From an uncultured Microcaldota archaeon (GTDB lineage Archaea; Micrarchaeota; Micrarchaeia; Micrarchaeales; Micrarchaeaceae), in assembly GCA_903858385.1 (NCBI GenBank), contig CAIOIN010000117.1, forward strand, positions 1 to 8,725: 8,725 nt of DNA. Direction: 5' to 3'. The notes beneath the pieces are model-generated. The model saw only the letters and a program-made list of their open reading frames with translations, ran no database searches and had not been told where the DNA came from. Both the position numbers and the translations under genes were made by a program. This document shows, piece after piece, positions 1-6,262 of the stretch. The stretch's first letter is position 1; every line of letters begins with the position of its first letter.

Positions 1-582
1 AGCCGGCTGTATGTCCTTGAGCAGCAGCTGCTCTTCGCGCATGTGCTCTTCAAGGAGCCTGTTCTGGTCTTCTGTGTGAAGTGCGGATATTTTGTCTTTC
101 TCTTCCTTCGAGAGCCCCGATGCGAGGCGCATCTCCTCTTGCTGCTTGGAATGCAATGCCTTCTCTTCGTCTATGTGCTTCCGGACTATCGCTTCGCCTC
201 TGGGCATCATCGACAGTATCTGCCTTGCGTCTTCAACCACGACCTCCTTTTCTGGCGCATGGGTTTTTGACTTGCCTGCCGCGAAAGCCATGAAGTCCTT
301 GAAGATGCCTTCTTTGTAGCACAGCACGGCGCCTACAACAGTTAGTAATAGTACGTTAACGGAGAAAAGCGTGAGCGAATAGGTGAAGAAGTGTATGTAA
401 TCCATGAGATAGGACTCGAGCCATGTCAGCGTCGGAGGGCCGATGAGGCCGAAGATTATGCCTATGACCGTTATCTCGAATGCGTGCAGCTCGGTCTTCT
501 TCAGTAGCGCGAAAGAGAGAAGGACTCCAGGAACAAATATTGATAGGAACGCCACCAGTATTGTCGCTTCTAGCCCTAGCAT
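1..582 (-). CDS. Unrecognised membrane protein with charged C-terminal tail, partial
   Basis: An open frame starts at the ATG at 582-580 and stays open to the window edge, giving 194 residues with the C-terminus missing. An in-frame stop lies a few codons upstream, so this ATG is the first available. Residues about 5-27, 37-58 and 65-89 are hydrophobic enough to be three membrane helices; the second contains GLIGPPTLTW and the first contains FVPGVLLSFALL. From about residue 95 the protein turns hydrophilic and rich in Glu, Lys and Gln (for example RKHIDEEKALHSKQQEEM), which looks like a long cytoplasmic helix or coiled coil. I do not recognise the family and assign no function. The gene starts 43 nt after uS3 on the same strand and may be cotranscribed with it, occupying the place where archaea usually carry uL29. 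No strong Shine-Dalgarno is seen. Confidence 0.8.
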   Translation of the reverse strand, partial: MLGLEATILVAFLSIFVPGVLLSFALLKKTELHAFEITVIGIIFGLIGPPTLTWLESYLMDYIHFFTYSLTLFSVNVLLLTVVGAVLCYKEGIFKDFMAFAAGKSKTHAPEKEVVVEDARQILSMMPRGEAIVRKHIDEEKALHSKQQEEMRLASGLSKEEKDKISALHTEDQNRLLEEHMREEQLLLKDIQPA

Positions 583-625
583 GAAACCAAGTTGTATCTG
601 AAGTTATTTAACTGTTGGGAAACGT

Positions 626-1249
626 TTAGCTGTTTCGTATCGATTTCGGCATCTCTATGGGCTTTATTATCCTGTCCTGGAAGACTGTTCCCGGCGGCAC
701 CAGCCTCACCTTTACGCCTATGGCGCCATACTTCGGGTAAGCCACCGCGGCTGCCTCCCTGACCAGCTTGGAGATGTCTCCGGCCTTCGGTATGTAGCCT
801 ATGCTCTTCCTGATGGATTTGGCGCGTGCACCCTTTGCCGCGAGCTTGCCGCTTGCGACTATCTCGGCGCCCAGAGCGCCGTTCTGTATTATCTCCCTAA
901 GCGTGGACTGTATGACCTTCCTCGCGTTTATGCCCCTTTCAAGGCGTTCCGTTATGCCCTTGGCCACCAGCAGCGGCTCCAGCATGCGGTTCTGTACTTC
1001 CATGACGTTGATCTGCGGGTTGTCTATCCCGAACTTCTTCCTTATGGTGTCAGTCACCGTGTCGATGGTCTTCCCGGCCCTGCCTATGACCCTGCCCGGG
1101 TTTAGCACGAAGACCGTTATCCTCGTGAGCATAGGGGTTTTCTGTATCTCTACCCTTGAGAAGCCTGCGCGCGACAGCTCCTTGCTCAAGTATCTCGAGA
1201 TGTTCATCTTGATTATTGCATCGTTTATGAATTTTTTCTCAGTCGCCAA
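626..1249 (-). CDS. rps3: Small ribosomal subunit protein uS3
   Basis: The 207-residue product is uS3, which sits at the mRNA entry channel of the 30S head and binds 16S rRNA. The N-terminus MATEKKFINDAI matches the usual archaeal start of the family. It leads into a type II KH domain with the GxxG loop seen as VIGRAGK (residues 54-60). The C-terminal domain follows, with GYIPKAGDISKLVREA and a KVRLVPPGT segment near the end. The length is close to the archaeal norm, with little C-terminal extension. The start codon is TTG, supported by family alignment and by AGGTG five bases upstream that overlaps the uL22 stop codon. The gene begins 8 nt after uL22 and is the last ribosomal protein of this operon. 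Confidence 0.96.
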   Translation of the reverse strand: MATEKKFINDAIIKMNISRYLSKELSRAGFSRVEIQKTPMLTRITVFVLNPGRVIGRAGKTIDTVTDTIRKKFGIDNPQINVMEVQNRMLEPLLVAKGITERLERGINARKVIQSTLREIIQNGALGAEIVASGKLAAKGARAKSIRKSIGYIPKAGDISKLVREAAAVAYPKYGAIGVKVRLVPPGTVFQDRIIKPIEMPKSIRNS

Positions 1250-1254
1250 ACCAA

Positions 1255-1259
1255 CACCT
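1255..1259 (-). promoter_or_regulatory. Shine-Dalgarno site fixing the TTG start of uS3
   Basis: On the minus strand AGGTG lies five bases before the TTG at 1249-1247 and overlaps the uL22 TAG stop. It matches the archaeal anti-Shine-Dalgarno core and supports the non-ATG start; no in-frame ATG exists at the family N-terminus. Confidence 0.7.
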
Positions 1260-1941
1260 AACTCTTTGCCGCTTCTATCTTTGCGGGCTCTGCCTTATTA
1301 GCCTGCTTCTCGGCTTGCTTTTCCGCCTTTGCCGCGGGCTTCGCCGCTGACTTTATCGACGGCTTTGCTGCAGTTTTTGCCGCGCCGCCCTTCGCGTTGT
1401 TCTTCTTCTCGATCATGCTGAAGAGCTTGACTATCTTTGTCGTCCTCTTCCCGAGCTTGCCGTCGTATTTGCTGCTCAGGCCTATCTCCACCTTGGAGAA
1501 CTCCAGATTGCTCTTCCTCATGGAAGTGTAACCATAACCGCCCACAGTGACCGCCCTGGCCCCTTTTGGCGGAGATCTCGGAGCTGTGAGGGTCTTGTTC
1601 GCGCAGGCGTGCACCACATGCATGAGCTCAGGCTCGTAGCCCTTGTTCTTTGCGTTGGCGTAGGCGTTCGCAAGTACCTTCCTGACGATATTAGCACACT
1701 TCTTCGGATATCTTCCAGTCTTGCCGCCCAGCTCGTGCCTCGAGCCCATGTACCGGTTCCATCGGTTGTACTTTATCGGCATCGATCCGCTTGCCGTTGC
1801 ATCGAGTATCTTCATCGCCTCTCCTACGCTCCTGTACCTTATGGCGTCGCAGACCGCGCATAGATCCTTGAAGCTGGCGTTAAGGTCGCTCGCTGACGCG
1901 AAGACGACGTCGCTTTTGTCAAGGTTGAATGAGTACTCCAT
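1258..1941 (-). CDS. rpl22: Large ribosomal subunit protein uL22 with basic C-terminal tail
   Basis: The product is uL22, which lines the peptide exit tunnel with its long beta hairpin. Starting at the ATG at 1941-1939 gives 227 residues beginning MEYSFNLDKS. The family core is visible as RYRSVGEAMKILD, NRWNRYMGSRHELGGKTGRYPKK (split here as two adjoining motifs, residues 59-81), HVVHACANK and the hairpin with SPPKGARAV. Beyond about residue 150 the protein carries an extra tail; residues 182-227 are almost only Ala, Lys, Glu, Gln and Pro. Archaeal uL22 is usually about 150 residues, so the tail is additional. An ATG one codon earlier (1944-1942) is possible, but the GGTGA site at 1950-1946 is better spaced for 1941. 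The start overlaps the uS19 stop by one base, suggesting translational coupling. A longer upstream open frame is only a shadow of uS19. Confidence 0.95.
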   Translation of the reverse strand: MEYSFNLDKSDVVFASASDLNASFKDLCAVCDAIRYRSVGEAMKILDATASGSMPIKYNRWNRYMGSRHELGGKTGRYPKKCANIVRKVLANAYANAKNKGYEPELMHVVHACANKTLTAPRSPPKGARAVTVGGYGYTSMRKSNLEFSKVEIGLSSKYDGKLGKRTTKIVKLFSMIEKKNNAKGGAAKTAAKPSIKSAAKPAAKAEKQAEKQANKAEPAKIEAAKS

Positions 1942-2336
1942 CATTTCACCGCAAGGAACTTGCTGCCTCTCGTGGCCCTTATACCCGGAGCAGAGTGCCT
2001 GACCGGCTTTGTGCTGTATGAATATTCGCCTAATCTGTGCCCGAGCATGTTGGCCGTTATCAGCACCGGCATGAACTCCTTGCCGTTGTGCACTGCGAAC
2101 TTGAGGCCGATCCACGACGGTATTATCATGGCCTCGCGCACCTGAGTGCGTATCGGCTTGTCTATGCCCTTCGTTTTGTATTTCTCTACCTTTGCGAGCA
2201 GCTTCTTGTAGTCAATGCCGTTCCTCTTCATGCTCCTCCTTTGCCTTGACTTGACCATCTTCAGGTAATCTGCAGGGCTGACCGTGTTCAGTTCAGTCGC
2301 CGTCTTTCCTCTATAAGCTACTCGTTCTATTGCCAT
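1941..2336 (-). CDS. rps19: Small ribosomal subunit protein uS19
   Basis: The 131-residue product is uS19, a 30S head protein that contacts the A-site finger and binds together with uS13. The diagnostic block is in the C-terminal half: PSWIGLKFAVHNGKEF, PVLITANMLGHRLGEYS (residues about 73-106), then the basic tail KPVRHSAPGIRATRG. The N-terminal extension (AYRGKTATEL, residues 7-16) is typical of archaeal and eukaryotic forms. Length fits archaeal members. The start has a GAGGT site about five bases upstream, inside the end of uL2. The gene follows uL2 by 4 nt and its TGA stop overlaps the uL22 start. Confidence 0.96.
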   Translation of the reverse strand: MAIERVAYRGKTATELNTVSPADYLKMVKSRQRRSMKRNGIDYKKLLAKVEKYKTKGIDKPIRTQVREAMIIPSWIGLKFAVHNGKEFMPVLITANMLGHRLGEYSYSTKPVRHSAPGIRATRGSKFLAVK

Positions 2337-2340
2337 TCGA

Positions 2341-3051
2341 TTACCTCTTCTTCCTTCCTACGCGGCTTGCCGCTATGTGGCCGACCTTTCTTCCTGGCGG
2401 CGCGTTCCTCGATATCATGCTGCTCCTTCCCTTGTGGTGGCCCTTTCCACCGAACGGATGGTCGACAGCGTTAGTATGAACTCCCCTGATCGTAGGCCAC
2501 GTCCTGTTCAACGGGCGCATTATGTAGTGGTTCTTCCCTGCCTTCATCAGCGGGGCCTCGGACATTCCGCCGCCTGCAAGCACGCCCAATTGCGCCCTGC
2601 ATTCGTTGTCAAGCACCACGTTTGATTTTGACGGCATGACTATGGTCGTGTTCGCGCCCAGATGCGCGGACACATAGGCCACGCTGCCTGCAGCCCTCAC
2701 GAACTTGCCTCCGTCGCCCGGCGTCGATTCGACGTTGAATATTGGCATTCCTTCCGGAACTTCCGCGATCTTCACGACGTTGCCAAGCGAGAACTTCGCC
2801 TTGTCGCATATCGTTATCTTGTCGCCGATCCTTATGCCTTCCGGCGCGAGCAGATAGCCTTTGGAGAAATTATCGTAAAGCACTTCGATGAGCGGCGCGG
2901 TATGGCCGGTGTGGTTTATTATTCCGACGACCTCGCACGTTGTGCCTGCAGGCCTTCCGGAATAGTTGATGCTTATGTCGAAGGTGTTGGGTTTCTTTGT
3001 GTAGACGTTCGACCCCTTTCCTCTCCTCTGTTGTCTTAGCTTCTTTCCCAT
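2341..3051 (-). CDS. rpl2: Large ribosomal subunit protein uL2
   Basis: The 236-residue product is uL2, a primary 23S rRNA-binding protein needed for subunit association and a functional peptidyl transferase centre. Visible family marks are the basic start MGKKLRQQRRGKGS, an OB-like segment with EVLYDNFSKGYLLAPEGI (residues 56-73) and the SH3-like part with PGDGGKFVRAAG. The universally conserved active-centre loop is VHTNAVDHPFGGKGHH (residues 191-206). Length matches archaeal uL2. A GGTG site lies five bases before the ATG and overlaps the last codons of uL23, which ends 2 nt upstream. Nothing is unusual in the sequence. Confidence 0.97.
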   Translation of the reverse strand: MGKKLRQQRRGKGSNVYTKKPNTFDISINYSGRPAGTTCEVVGIINHTGHTAPLIEVLYDNFSKGYLLAPEGIRIGDKITICDKAKFSLGNVVKIAEVPEGMPIFNVESTPGDGGKFVRAAGSVAYVSAHLGANTTIVMPSKSNVVLDNECRAQLGVLAGGGMSEAPLMKAGKNHYIMRPLNRTWPTIRGVHTNAVDHPFGGKGHHKGRSSMISRNAPPGRKVGHIAASRVGRKKR

Positions 3052-3053
3052 AT

Positions 3054-3305
3054 CTACACCAACTTGAGCTTTATCGCTATGTCGCTGGCCTTGTAGCCCT
3101 TCGCCAGCTTTATGAACGCCTTCTTGTAGTTCGTCGGCATGTTCGCGGTCCTGACGCCTGCGACCTTCACGTTGAACAGCTTCTCGAACTCTTCAGATAT
3201 CTGAGTCTTCGTGGCCCTGTAGTCGACGACGTACGTTATGACGTTGCTCTTGTCTATCACGCTGACAGATTTTTCCGTGGCCAGTGGGTATTTTAACGTC
3301 GTCAT
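3054..3305 (-). CDS. rpl23: Large ribosomal subunit protein uL23
   Basis: The 83-residue product is uL23, which sits at the exit of the nascent-peptide tunnel and forms a docking site for signal recognition particle. The family pattern is seen in YPLATEKSVSVID near the N-terminus (residues 6-18), a central EEFEKLFNVKVAGVRTAN (residues 38-55), and the C-terminal helix KKAFIKLAKGYKASDIA. The length is normal for archaea. The start chosen is the ATG at 3305-3303, two bases after the uL4 stop. An open frame extends further upstream, but its extra 42 residues are a shadow of uL4 and do not resemble the family. A weak GTGTGAT site precedes the start. Confidence 0.95.
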   Translation of the reverse strand: MTTLKYPLATEKSVSVIDKSNVITYVVDYRATKTQISEEFEKLFNVKVAGVRTANMPTNYKKAFIKLAKGYKASDIAIKLKLV

Positions 3306-3307
3306 GA

Positions 3308-4090
3308 TCACACTTTTATGCCTTCTATAACCCTGTTGAGGTTGTTGACGGCGCTTTCGCTCCATACCGTCATCCTTCCCGGAACGCCGCCCGGCGCGAG
3401 CAGGTTGACCGTTATCTTGGAGACTTCGCAAACGTCCACTCCGTGGATGTTCCTCGCAGCCTTCATTACGTCGGCTTGCTTGCCGACGACAAGAAGCAGT
3501 TTCCTCGCGTATATCCTCATACGCGTCGAGCGCCTCACGCCCTTCCTGATGTGGGGCTTCCTGTTCTCGTCCATGTAATCCGACAGGTTGATGCTCTTGA
3601 GCATCGCCATCACGTCCTTCGACCTCTTGATCGATTCTATCTCGTCAGAGACGATTATGGGCAGATGAATGTGAGAGTGCTTTGCGTTGGTTGTTGCCGT
3701 TGCGGAGACCGCGCTCGCGACCGCGAGCTGGTATTCCTTGTTGTTTATCTTCTCGGTAAGTATCTTTTCGACGATGTGCGGGTGCGCCCTCCTTCCTTTT
3801 GTGGACGATGGGATTCTCTTGACCTTGCCCTGCACGCCGCCTCCCAGCTTTTCCCTTGGCCTTATGGCGATTCCCATGTGCCTTCCCGTTCTGTAGGATC
3901 CCATGGCGCCGAAGTAGGCTGCGCTGGTCTGCATACCTGCCAGCCTGAAGTGCCCCTGCGGCTGGAGCTTGTAGGAGTTCTCTGCGAGCACGGCCCTTCT
4001 TATGAGCTCGAGCCTGACGCCCTTCGAGAACGCGGTCGGCAGCTCAATCGAGTGCTTGACCTTCCCATCTAGAGATAAAACGTTTGCCAT
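3308..4090 (-). CDS. rpl4: Large ribosomal subunit protein uL4
   Basis: The 260-residue product is uL4, whose long loop reaches into the peptide exit tunnel while its globular part binds 23S rRNA. The archaeal/eukaryotic signature is clear: the extended loop from about residue 41 to 105 contains YFGAMGSYRTGRHMGIAIRP and GGGVQGKVKRIPSSTKGRRA. Then follow the core segments (KEYQLAVASAVSAT, HLPIIVSDEIE) and a C-terminal NLLAPGGVPGRMTVWSESAV. Length matches archaeal members. It starts 4 nt after the uL3 stop and ends 2 nt before uL23. In bacteria this protein autoregulates the S10 operon; whether it does so here cannot be seen from the protein alone. Confidence 0.96.
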   Translation of the reverse strand: MANVLSLDGKVKHSIELPTAFSKGVRLELIRRAVLAENSYKLQPQGHFRLAGMQTSAAYFGAMGSYRTGRHMGIAIRPREKLGGGVQGKVKRIPSSTKGRRAHPHIVEKILTEKINNKEYQLAVASAVSATATTNAKHSHIHLPIIVSDEIESIKRSKDVMAMLKSINLSDYMDENRKPHIRKGVRRSTRMRIYARKLLLVVGKQADVMKAARNIHGVDVCEVSKITVNLLAPGGVPGRMTVWSESAVNNLNRVIEGIKV

Positions 4091-4094
4091 TGAT

Positions 4095-5057
4095 TCACTT
4101 CGCTATGTAGCTTACCTTCGCCTCCTTTATGCCCCTGGCGTTCCTGTTTGTTATCGACTTCCTTATGCGCACCAGCCTCTTTGCCGGACCCGGCACCGAG
4201 CCGTTGAGCATCAGGTAGTCGTTCCTCACTTTTCCGTAGTTCTGGAAGCCTTCTGGGGGCGTTATGCTTGCATCGCCCCTTGAGCCTATCTTCAATATTC
4301 TCTTGTTGTGCTCTGTCCTGTAGTTGAATCCCAATTGACCAGCCTGCGGTATGGTGTAAAGCACCTTCGGGACGCCGAACGGACCCAATGATCCCACGTG
4401 CCTCGTCTTGCCCGTTGCCTTGTGGTACTGGACGGCGATGCCGAACCTCTTGACCGGGCCCTGCCAGCCCTTTCCTTTCGAGATGGATGTGACGTCGACG
4501 AATTCGCCGCTCTTGAAAACATCAGCTGCCTTGAGCTCCTTCCCGAGCATGCCGGCAACGAAGTCAAACTTCTCTTCTCTGGTCTTGCCGCCGACGTGCG
4601 CCTCGAACCTCGACGGGTGGTGCTGTTCAGCGCCCAACCCCTTCGGGAATGCCGCGACGAGAGCCACGACGTCGGTGAACTCGCCAATCTTGGCCTTTGT
4701 CTGACCCAGCTTGGACTCGTCGTTCTTCACCACTTTCATGTGAAGCTTCTTCGCAGAGTTGCTGTTGATGACCTCCAAAGTGGATACCTTGTAATGCGTG
4801 TTGGTGTCTTTCGAGTACAGGCGCATGCCGTAGACTTCCATAGTCGGAATCTCTAGGATTGTGCAGGGCCTGCTCACTTCCGCGCCCTTTGATGCTGCTC
4901 CCGTGTCGTCGGTGGCCATCGCGTGGGTCATCCCGACCTTGAATGCGATAATGCTTGATATCGACGGTTCGACGATGTATGTCGGCGAAGAGCGCAGCCT
5001 GGGCATGCGCGAATGCGCGCGTCTGTGATGCCAAAATTGCATTGAGCCTTTGTGCAT
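4095..5057 (-). CDS. rpl3: Large ribosomal subunit protein uL3, first gene of the operon
   Basis: The 320-residue product is uL3, an early-assembly protein whose extensions reach towards the peptidyl transferase centre. The ATG at 5057-5055 gives MHKGSMQFWHHRRAHSRMPR, which aligns with the archaeal start pattern (…RxGSlqfxPRkRA). Later blocks are VGMTHAM (41-47), SKGKGWQGPVKRFG (193-206), HKATGKTRHVGSLGP (212-226), YRTEHNKRILKIG (246-258) and NGSVPGPAKRLVRIRK (285-300). The open frame can be extended to a TTG at 5099, but that adds unrelated sequence; an internal ATG at 5042 would cut the conserved start. No good Shine-Dalgarno precedes the ATG. It is the promoter-proximal gene of the operon, with a TATA box about 90 nt upstream. 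Confidence 0.95.
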   Translation of the reverse strand: MHKGSMQFWHHRRAHSRMPRLRSSPTYIVEPSISSIIAFKVGMTHAMATDDTGAASKGAEVSRPCTILEIPTMEVYGMRLYSKDTNTHYKVSTLEVINSNSAKKLHMKVVKNDESKLGQTKAKIGEFTDVVALVAAFPKGLGAEQHHPSRFEAHVGGKTREEKFDFVAGMLGKELKAADVFKSGEFVDVTSISKGKGWQGPVKRFGIAVQYHKATGKTRHVGSLGPFGVPKVLYTIPQAGQLGFNYRTEHNKRILKIGSRGDASITPPEGFQNYGKVRNDYLMLNGSVPGPAKRLVRIRKSITNRNARGIKEAKVSYIAK

Positions 5058-5078
5058 GATATACACTGCGGGTCGATT

Positions 5079-5117
5079 GTGCTGAGTCGGATAGCACAAA
5101 AAGCAGAAAGAATCTGC
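5079..5117 (-). promoter_or_regulatory. Two tandem hairpins with U5 run in the uL3 operon leader
   Basis: Read on the minus strand, 5117-5103 is a perfect 5-bp hairpin (GCAGA/TCTGC, 5-nt loop), followed directly by five T residues at 5102-5098. Then 5097-5079 forms a second 5-bp hairpin (GTGCT/AGCAC, 9-nt loop). Both lie between the predicted transcription start (about 5125) and the uL3 ATG (5057). The arrangement resembles a small attenuator or a protein-binding leader. It could also end read-through transcripts from eL15-pcc1, or be chance. The stems are short and no function is shown. Confidence 0.35.
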
Positions 5118-5145
5118 CTGTCCTTTTATGTTGTTTTACTCTATG

Positions 5146-5155
5146 TTTTTATATA
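5146..5155 (-). promoter_or_regulatory. TATA box for the uL3-uS3 operon
   Basis: The minus strand reads TATATAAAAA here, preceded by a purine-rich AAAGG stretch that could serve as BRE. The predicted transcription start is about 25 nt downstream, near 5125, leaving a leader of roughly 70 nt before uL3. Confidence 0.65.
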
Positions 5156-5200
5156 CCTTTACCTTTTGCGGAAGTGGGAGCCTACATCGGATTTTTGCGC

Positions 5201-5494
5201 TTATTTGGAATGCCTGACCCCGCGTTTTTTGTTTAGGCGCAGATCATCCATTGAATTCAGCACCTGTATTTCGCGCATTATCGAGTTGATTGAAGCTCTC
5301 AGCGCAGTGAAATCTTCTGCAGTTATCGTTATTTTTAATGCCTTTTCCGTGCTCGTTATCTTTGTGCTGCTCCTGCCGTGCGCTCTTTCGCTTTGCGATG
5401 TCAGCGCCTTTTTGTAGTCGATGCCCTGGTGCTTCAGGAGGGTGATCTCTGCGAGCGCGCGGCTTTTCCTTTTTGTTAGGATGGTCTTTTTCAT
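5201..5494 (-). CDS. pcc1: KEOPS complex subunit Pcc1-like protein
   Basis: The 97-residue product resembles Pcc1, the small dimerising subunit of KEOPS, which with Kae1, Bud32 and Cgi121 makes N6-threonylcarbamoyladenosine at position 37 of ANN-decoding tRNAs. The family signature is the C-terminal strand-helix block LKITITAEDFTALRASIN (residues 53-70), where a strand, Asp, then LRAsxN helix is characteristic. The N-terminal half (ALAEITLLKHQGIDYKKAL) fits the first strand and helix. I chose the ATG at 5494-5492 because the eight extra residues from 5518 (MRAHRVPS) do not look like family sequence; neither start has a clear Shine-Dalgarno. The gene follows eL15 by 54 nt and is probably cotranscribed. 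Identification rests on pattern recognition of a short, divergent family. Confidence 0.75.
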   Translation of the reverse strand: MKKTILTKRKSRALAEITLLKHQGIDYKKALTSQSERAHGRSSTKITSTEKALKITITAEDFTALRASINSIMREIQVLNSMDDLRLNKKRGVRHSK

Positions 5495-5548
5495 GCTAGG
5501 AACCCTATGGGCTCGCATCGCTTGGAGTGACTTGCAGGATGTGACGTA

Positions 5549-6127
5549 TCAGATCCTTCTGCGCCCCCTTATGTTTTCCCTCACGCTCGGCCTCGCCTTC
5601 ACGGTGCCGAAGCTCTTGATGGCTATGCCCCTGTGCTTCTTGCCCACTGATGTGAGACCCCTGAACGCACGGGCGCGCTGCGCGATTATGTCGTGGTATA
5701 TCCGGTCGGACTTTATCGCCGGGACCGCGCGGTCGAGCATTATGACCTCGTAGAACTTCCGCGAACCTGCAGAGCCGACAAAATAAGAGTTGAGGACTTC
5801 GCAGTTGATGAACTTCCTTGCCGCCCTTTCCTCCGCTATCGCCTGTATCGACTTTGCCCTGGAGAAGAACCTTCCGCTCTTGGACGGCTTCCTCCCTCCC
5901 CAGTTCCTCTCTCGCTTCTTCTTTCCCCCCTTGACCTGGACCCTTATGATTATCACTCCCTCCTTCGCCTTGTAGCCGAGCTCTCTCGCTCTGGCTATGT
6001 TCGTTGGGCCGTCGACTTTTGTTACTGGCGGCTGCGTGGTCCACTCGACAAGCCTCTGCTTGTAGGCGTCCGGCCTTGTCTTGTATTCGCTGACGAAGGT
6101 GCTCTTCATTGATTTGTACATGCTCAT
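5549..6127 (-). CDS. rpl15e: Large ribosomal subunit protein eL15
   Basis: The 192-residue product is eL15, a large-subunit protein found only in archaea and eukaryotes that is deeply embedded in 23S rRNA. Recognisable blocks are the start MSMYKSMKSTF, PTNIARARELGYKAKEG (residues 41-57) followed by IIIRVQVKGGKKK. Then come AEERAARKFINCEVLNSYFVG (98-118; the NSYfVG motif is diagnostic), KFYEVIMLDRAVPAIKSD (124-141) and RGLTSVGKKHRG (156-167). The length fits archaeal eL15. The ATG at 6127 is preceded by GTGAT three bases upstream; a second ATG two codons later is less likely because the family begins MxMYK. The gene leads a short minus-strand unit with pcc1 and is divergent from the nucleotidyltransferase gene. 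Confidence 0.95.
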   Translation of the reverse strand: MSMYKSMKSTFVSEYKTRPDAYKQRLVEWTTQPPVTKVDGPTNIARARELGYKAKEGVIIIRVQVKGGKKKRERNWGGRKPSKSGRFFSRAKSIQAIAEERAARKFINCEVLNSYFVGSAGSRKFYEVIMLDRAVPAIKSDRIYHDIIAQRARAFRGLTSVGKKHRGIAIKSFGTVKARPSVRENIRGRRRI

Positions 6128-6173
6128 ATCATCACGGCTGACAATAAGAAGTGATATTGGTTATGTAGGCAAG

Positions 6174-6181
6174 ATTTATAA
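6174..6181 (-). promoter_or_regulatory. TATA box for eL15-pcc1
   Basis: The minus strand reads TTATAAAT. The predicted start is near 6151, giving a leader of about 24 nt before the eL15 ATG. The same bases read on the plus strand also form a TATA-like element. Confidence 0.55.
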
Positions 6182-6187
6182 TTATAG
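6175..6187 (+). promoter_or_regulatory. TATA-like element for the nucleotidyltransferase gene
   Basis: The plus strand reads TTTATAATTATAG. It overlaps the eL15 TATA box. The predicted start falls near 6203-6212, close to the leader ORF at 6211, so where the transcript begins decides whether that ORF is leaderless or has a ribosome site. Confidence 0.45.
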
Positions 6188-6210
6188 TTAGTGTAAAGGG
6201 TGATACTGGC

Positions 6211-6258
6211 ATGGCAAGGATTGTCGATTTGGAAGCAGGTGTCTTGCTAGCAATGTGA
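6211..6258 (+). CDS. Possible 15-residue leader ORF before the nucleotidyltransferase
   Basis: The frame ATG…TGA encodes MARIVDLEAGVLLAM and stops 4 nt before the ATG of the next gene. Six bases before its start is AGGGTGAT (6197-6204), a near-perfect complement of the archaeal 16S rRNA 3' end. This is better than the short-spaced GAGG before the main ATG. This layout would suit reinitiation or coupled translation. Against it, the predicted transcription start lies close to 6205, so the ribosome site may not be transcribed. The peptide has no recognisable similarity and could be chance. Confidence 0.3.
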   Translation: MARIVDLEAGVLLAM

Positions 6259-6262
6259 GGAT

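Noticed and set aside
43..319. Several 70-75-codon plus-strand frames at the left edge.
   Set aside because: They are opposite a single continuous minus-strand frame with clear membrane helices; they lack ribosome sites and family features.
801..1301. A 166-codon hydrophobic plus-strand frame opposite uS3 and the end of uL22, looking like a membrane protein.
   Set aside because: The hydrophobic look comes from reading the complement of Lys/Glu-rich codons; it has no promoter or ribosome site and uS3 is certain.
3443..4072. A 209-codon open frame on the plus strand opposite uL4.
   Set aside because: It lies wholly inside a well-identified gene, its product is rich in Arg, Leu, Val and His with no recognisable motif, and long antisense frames are expected from this codon use.
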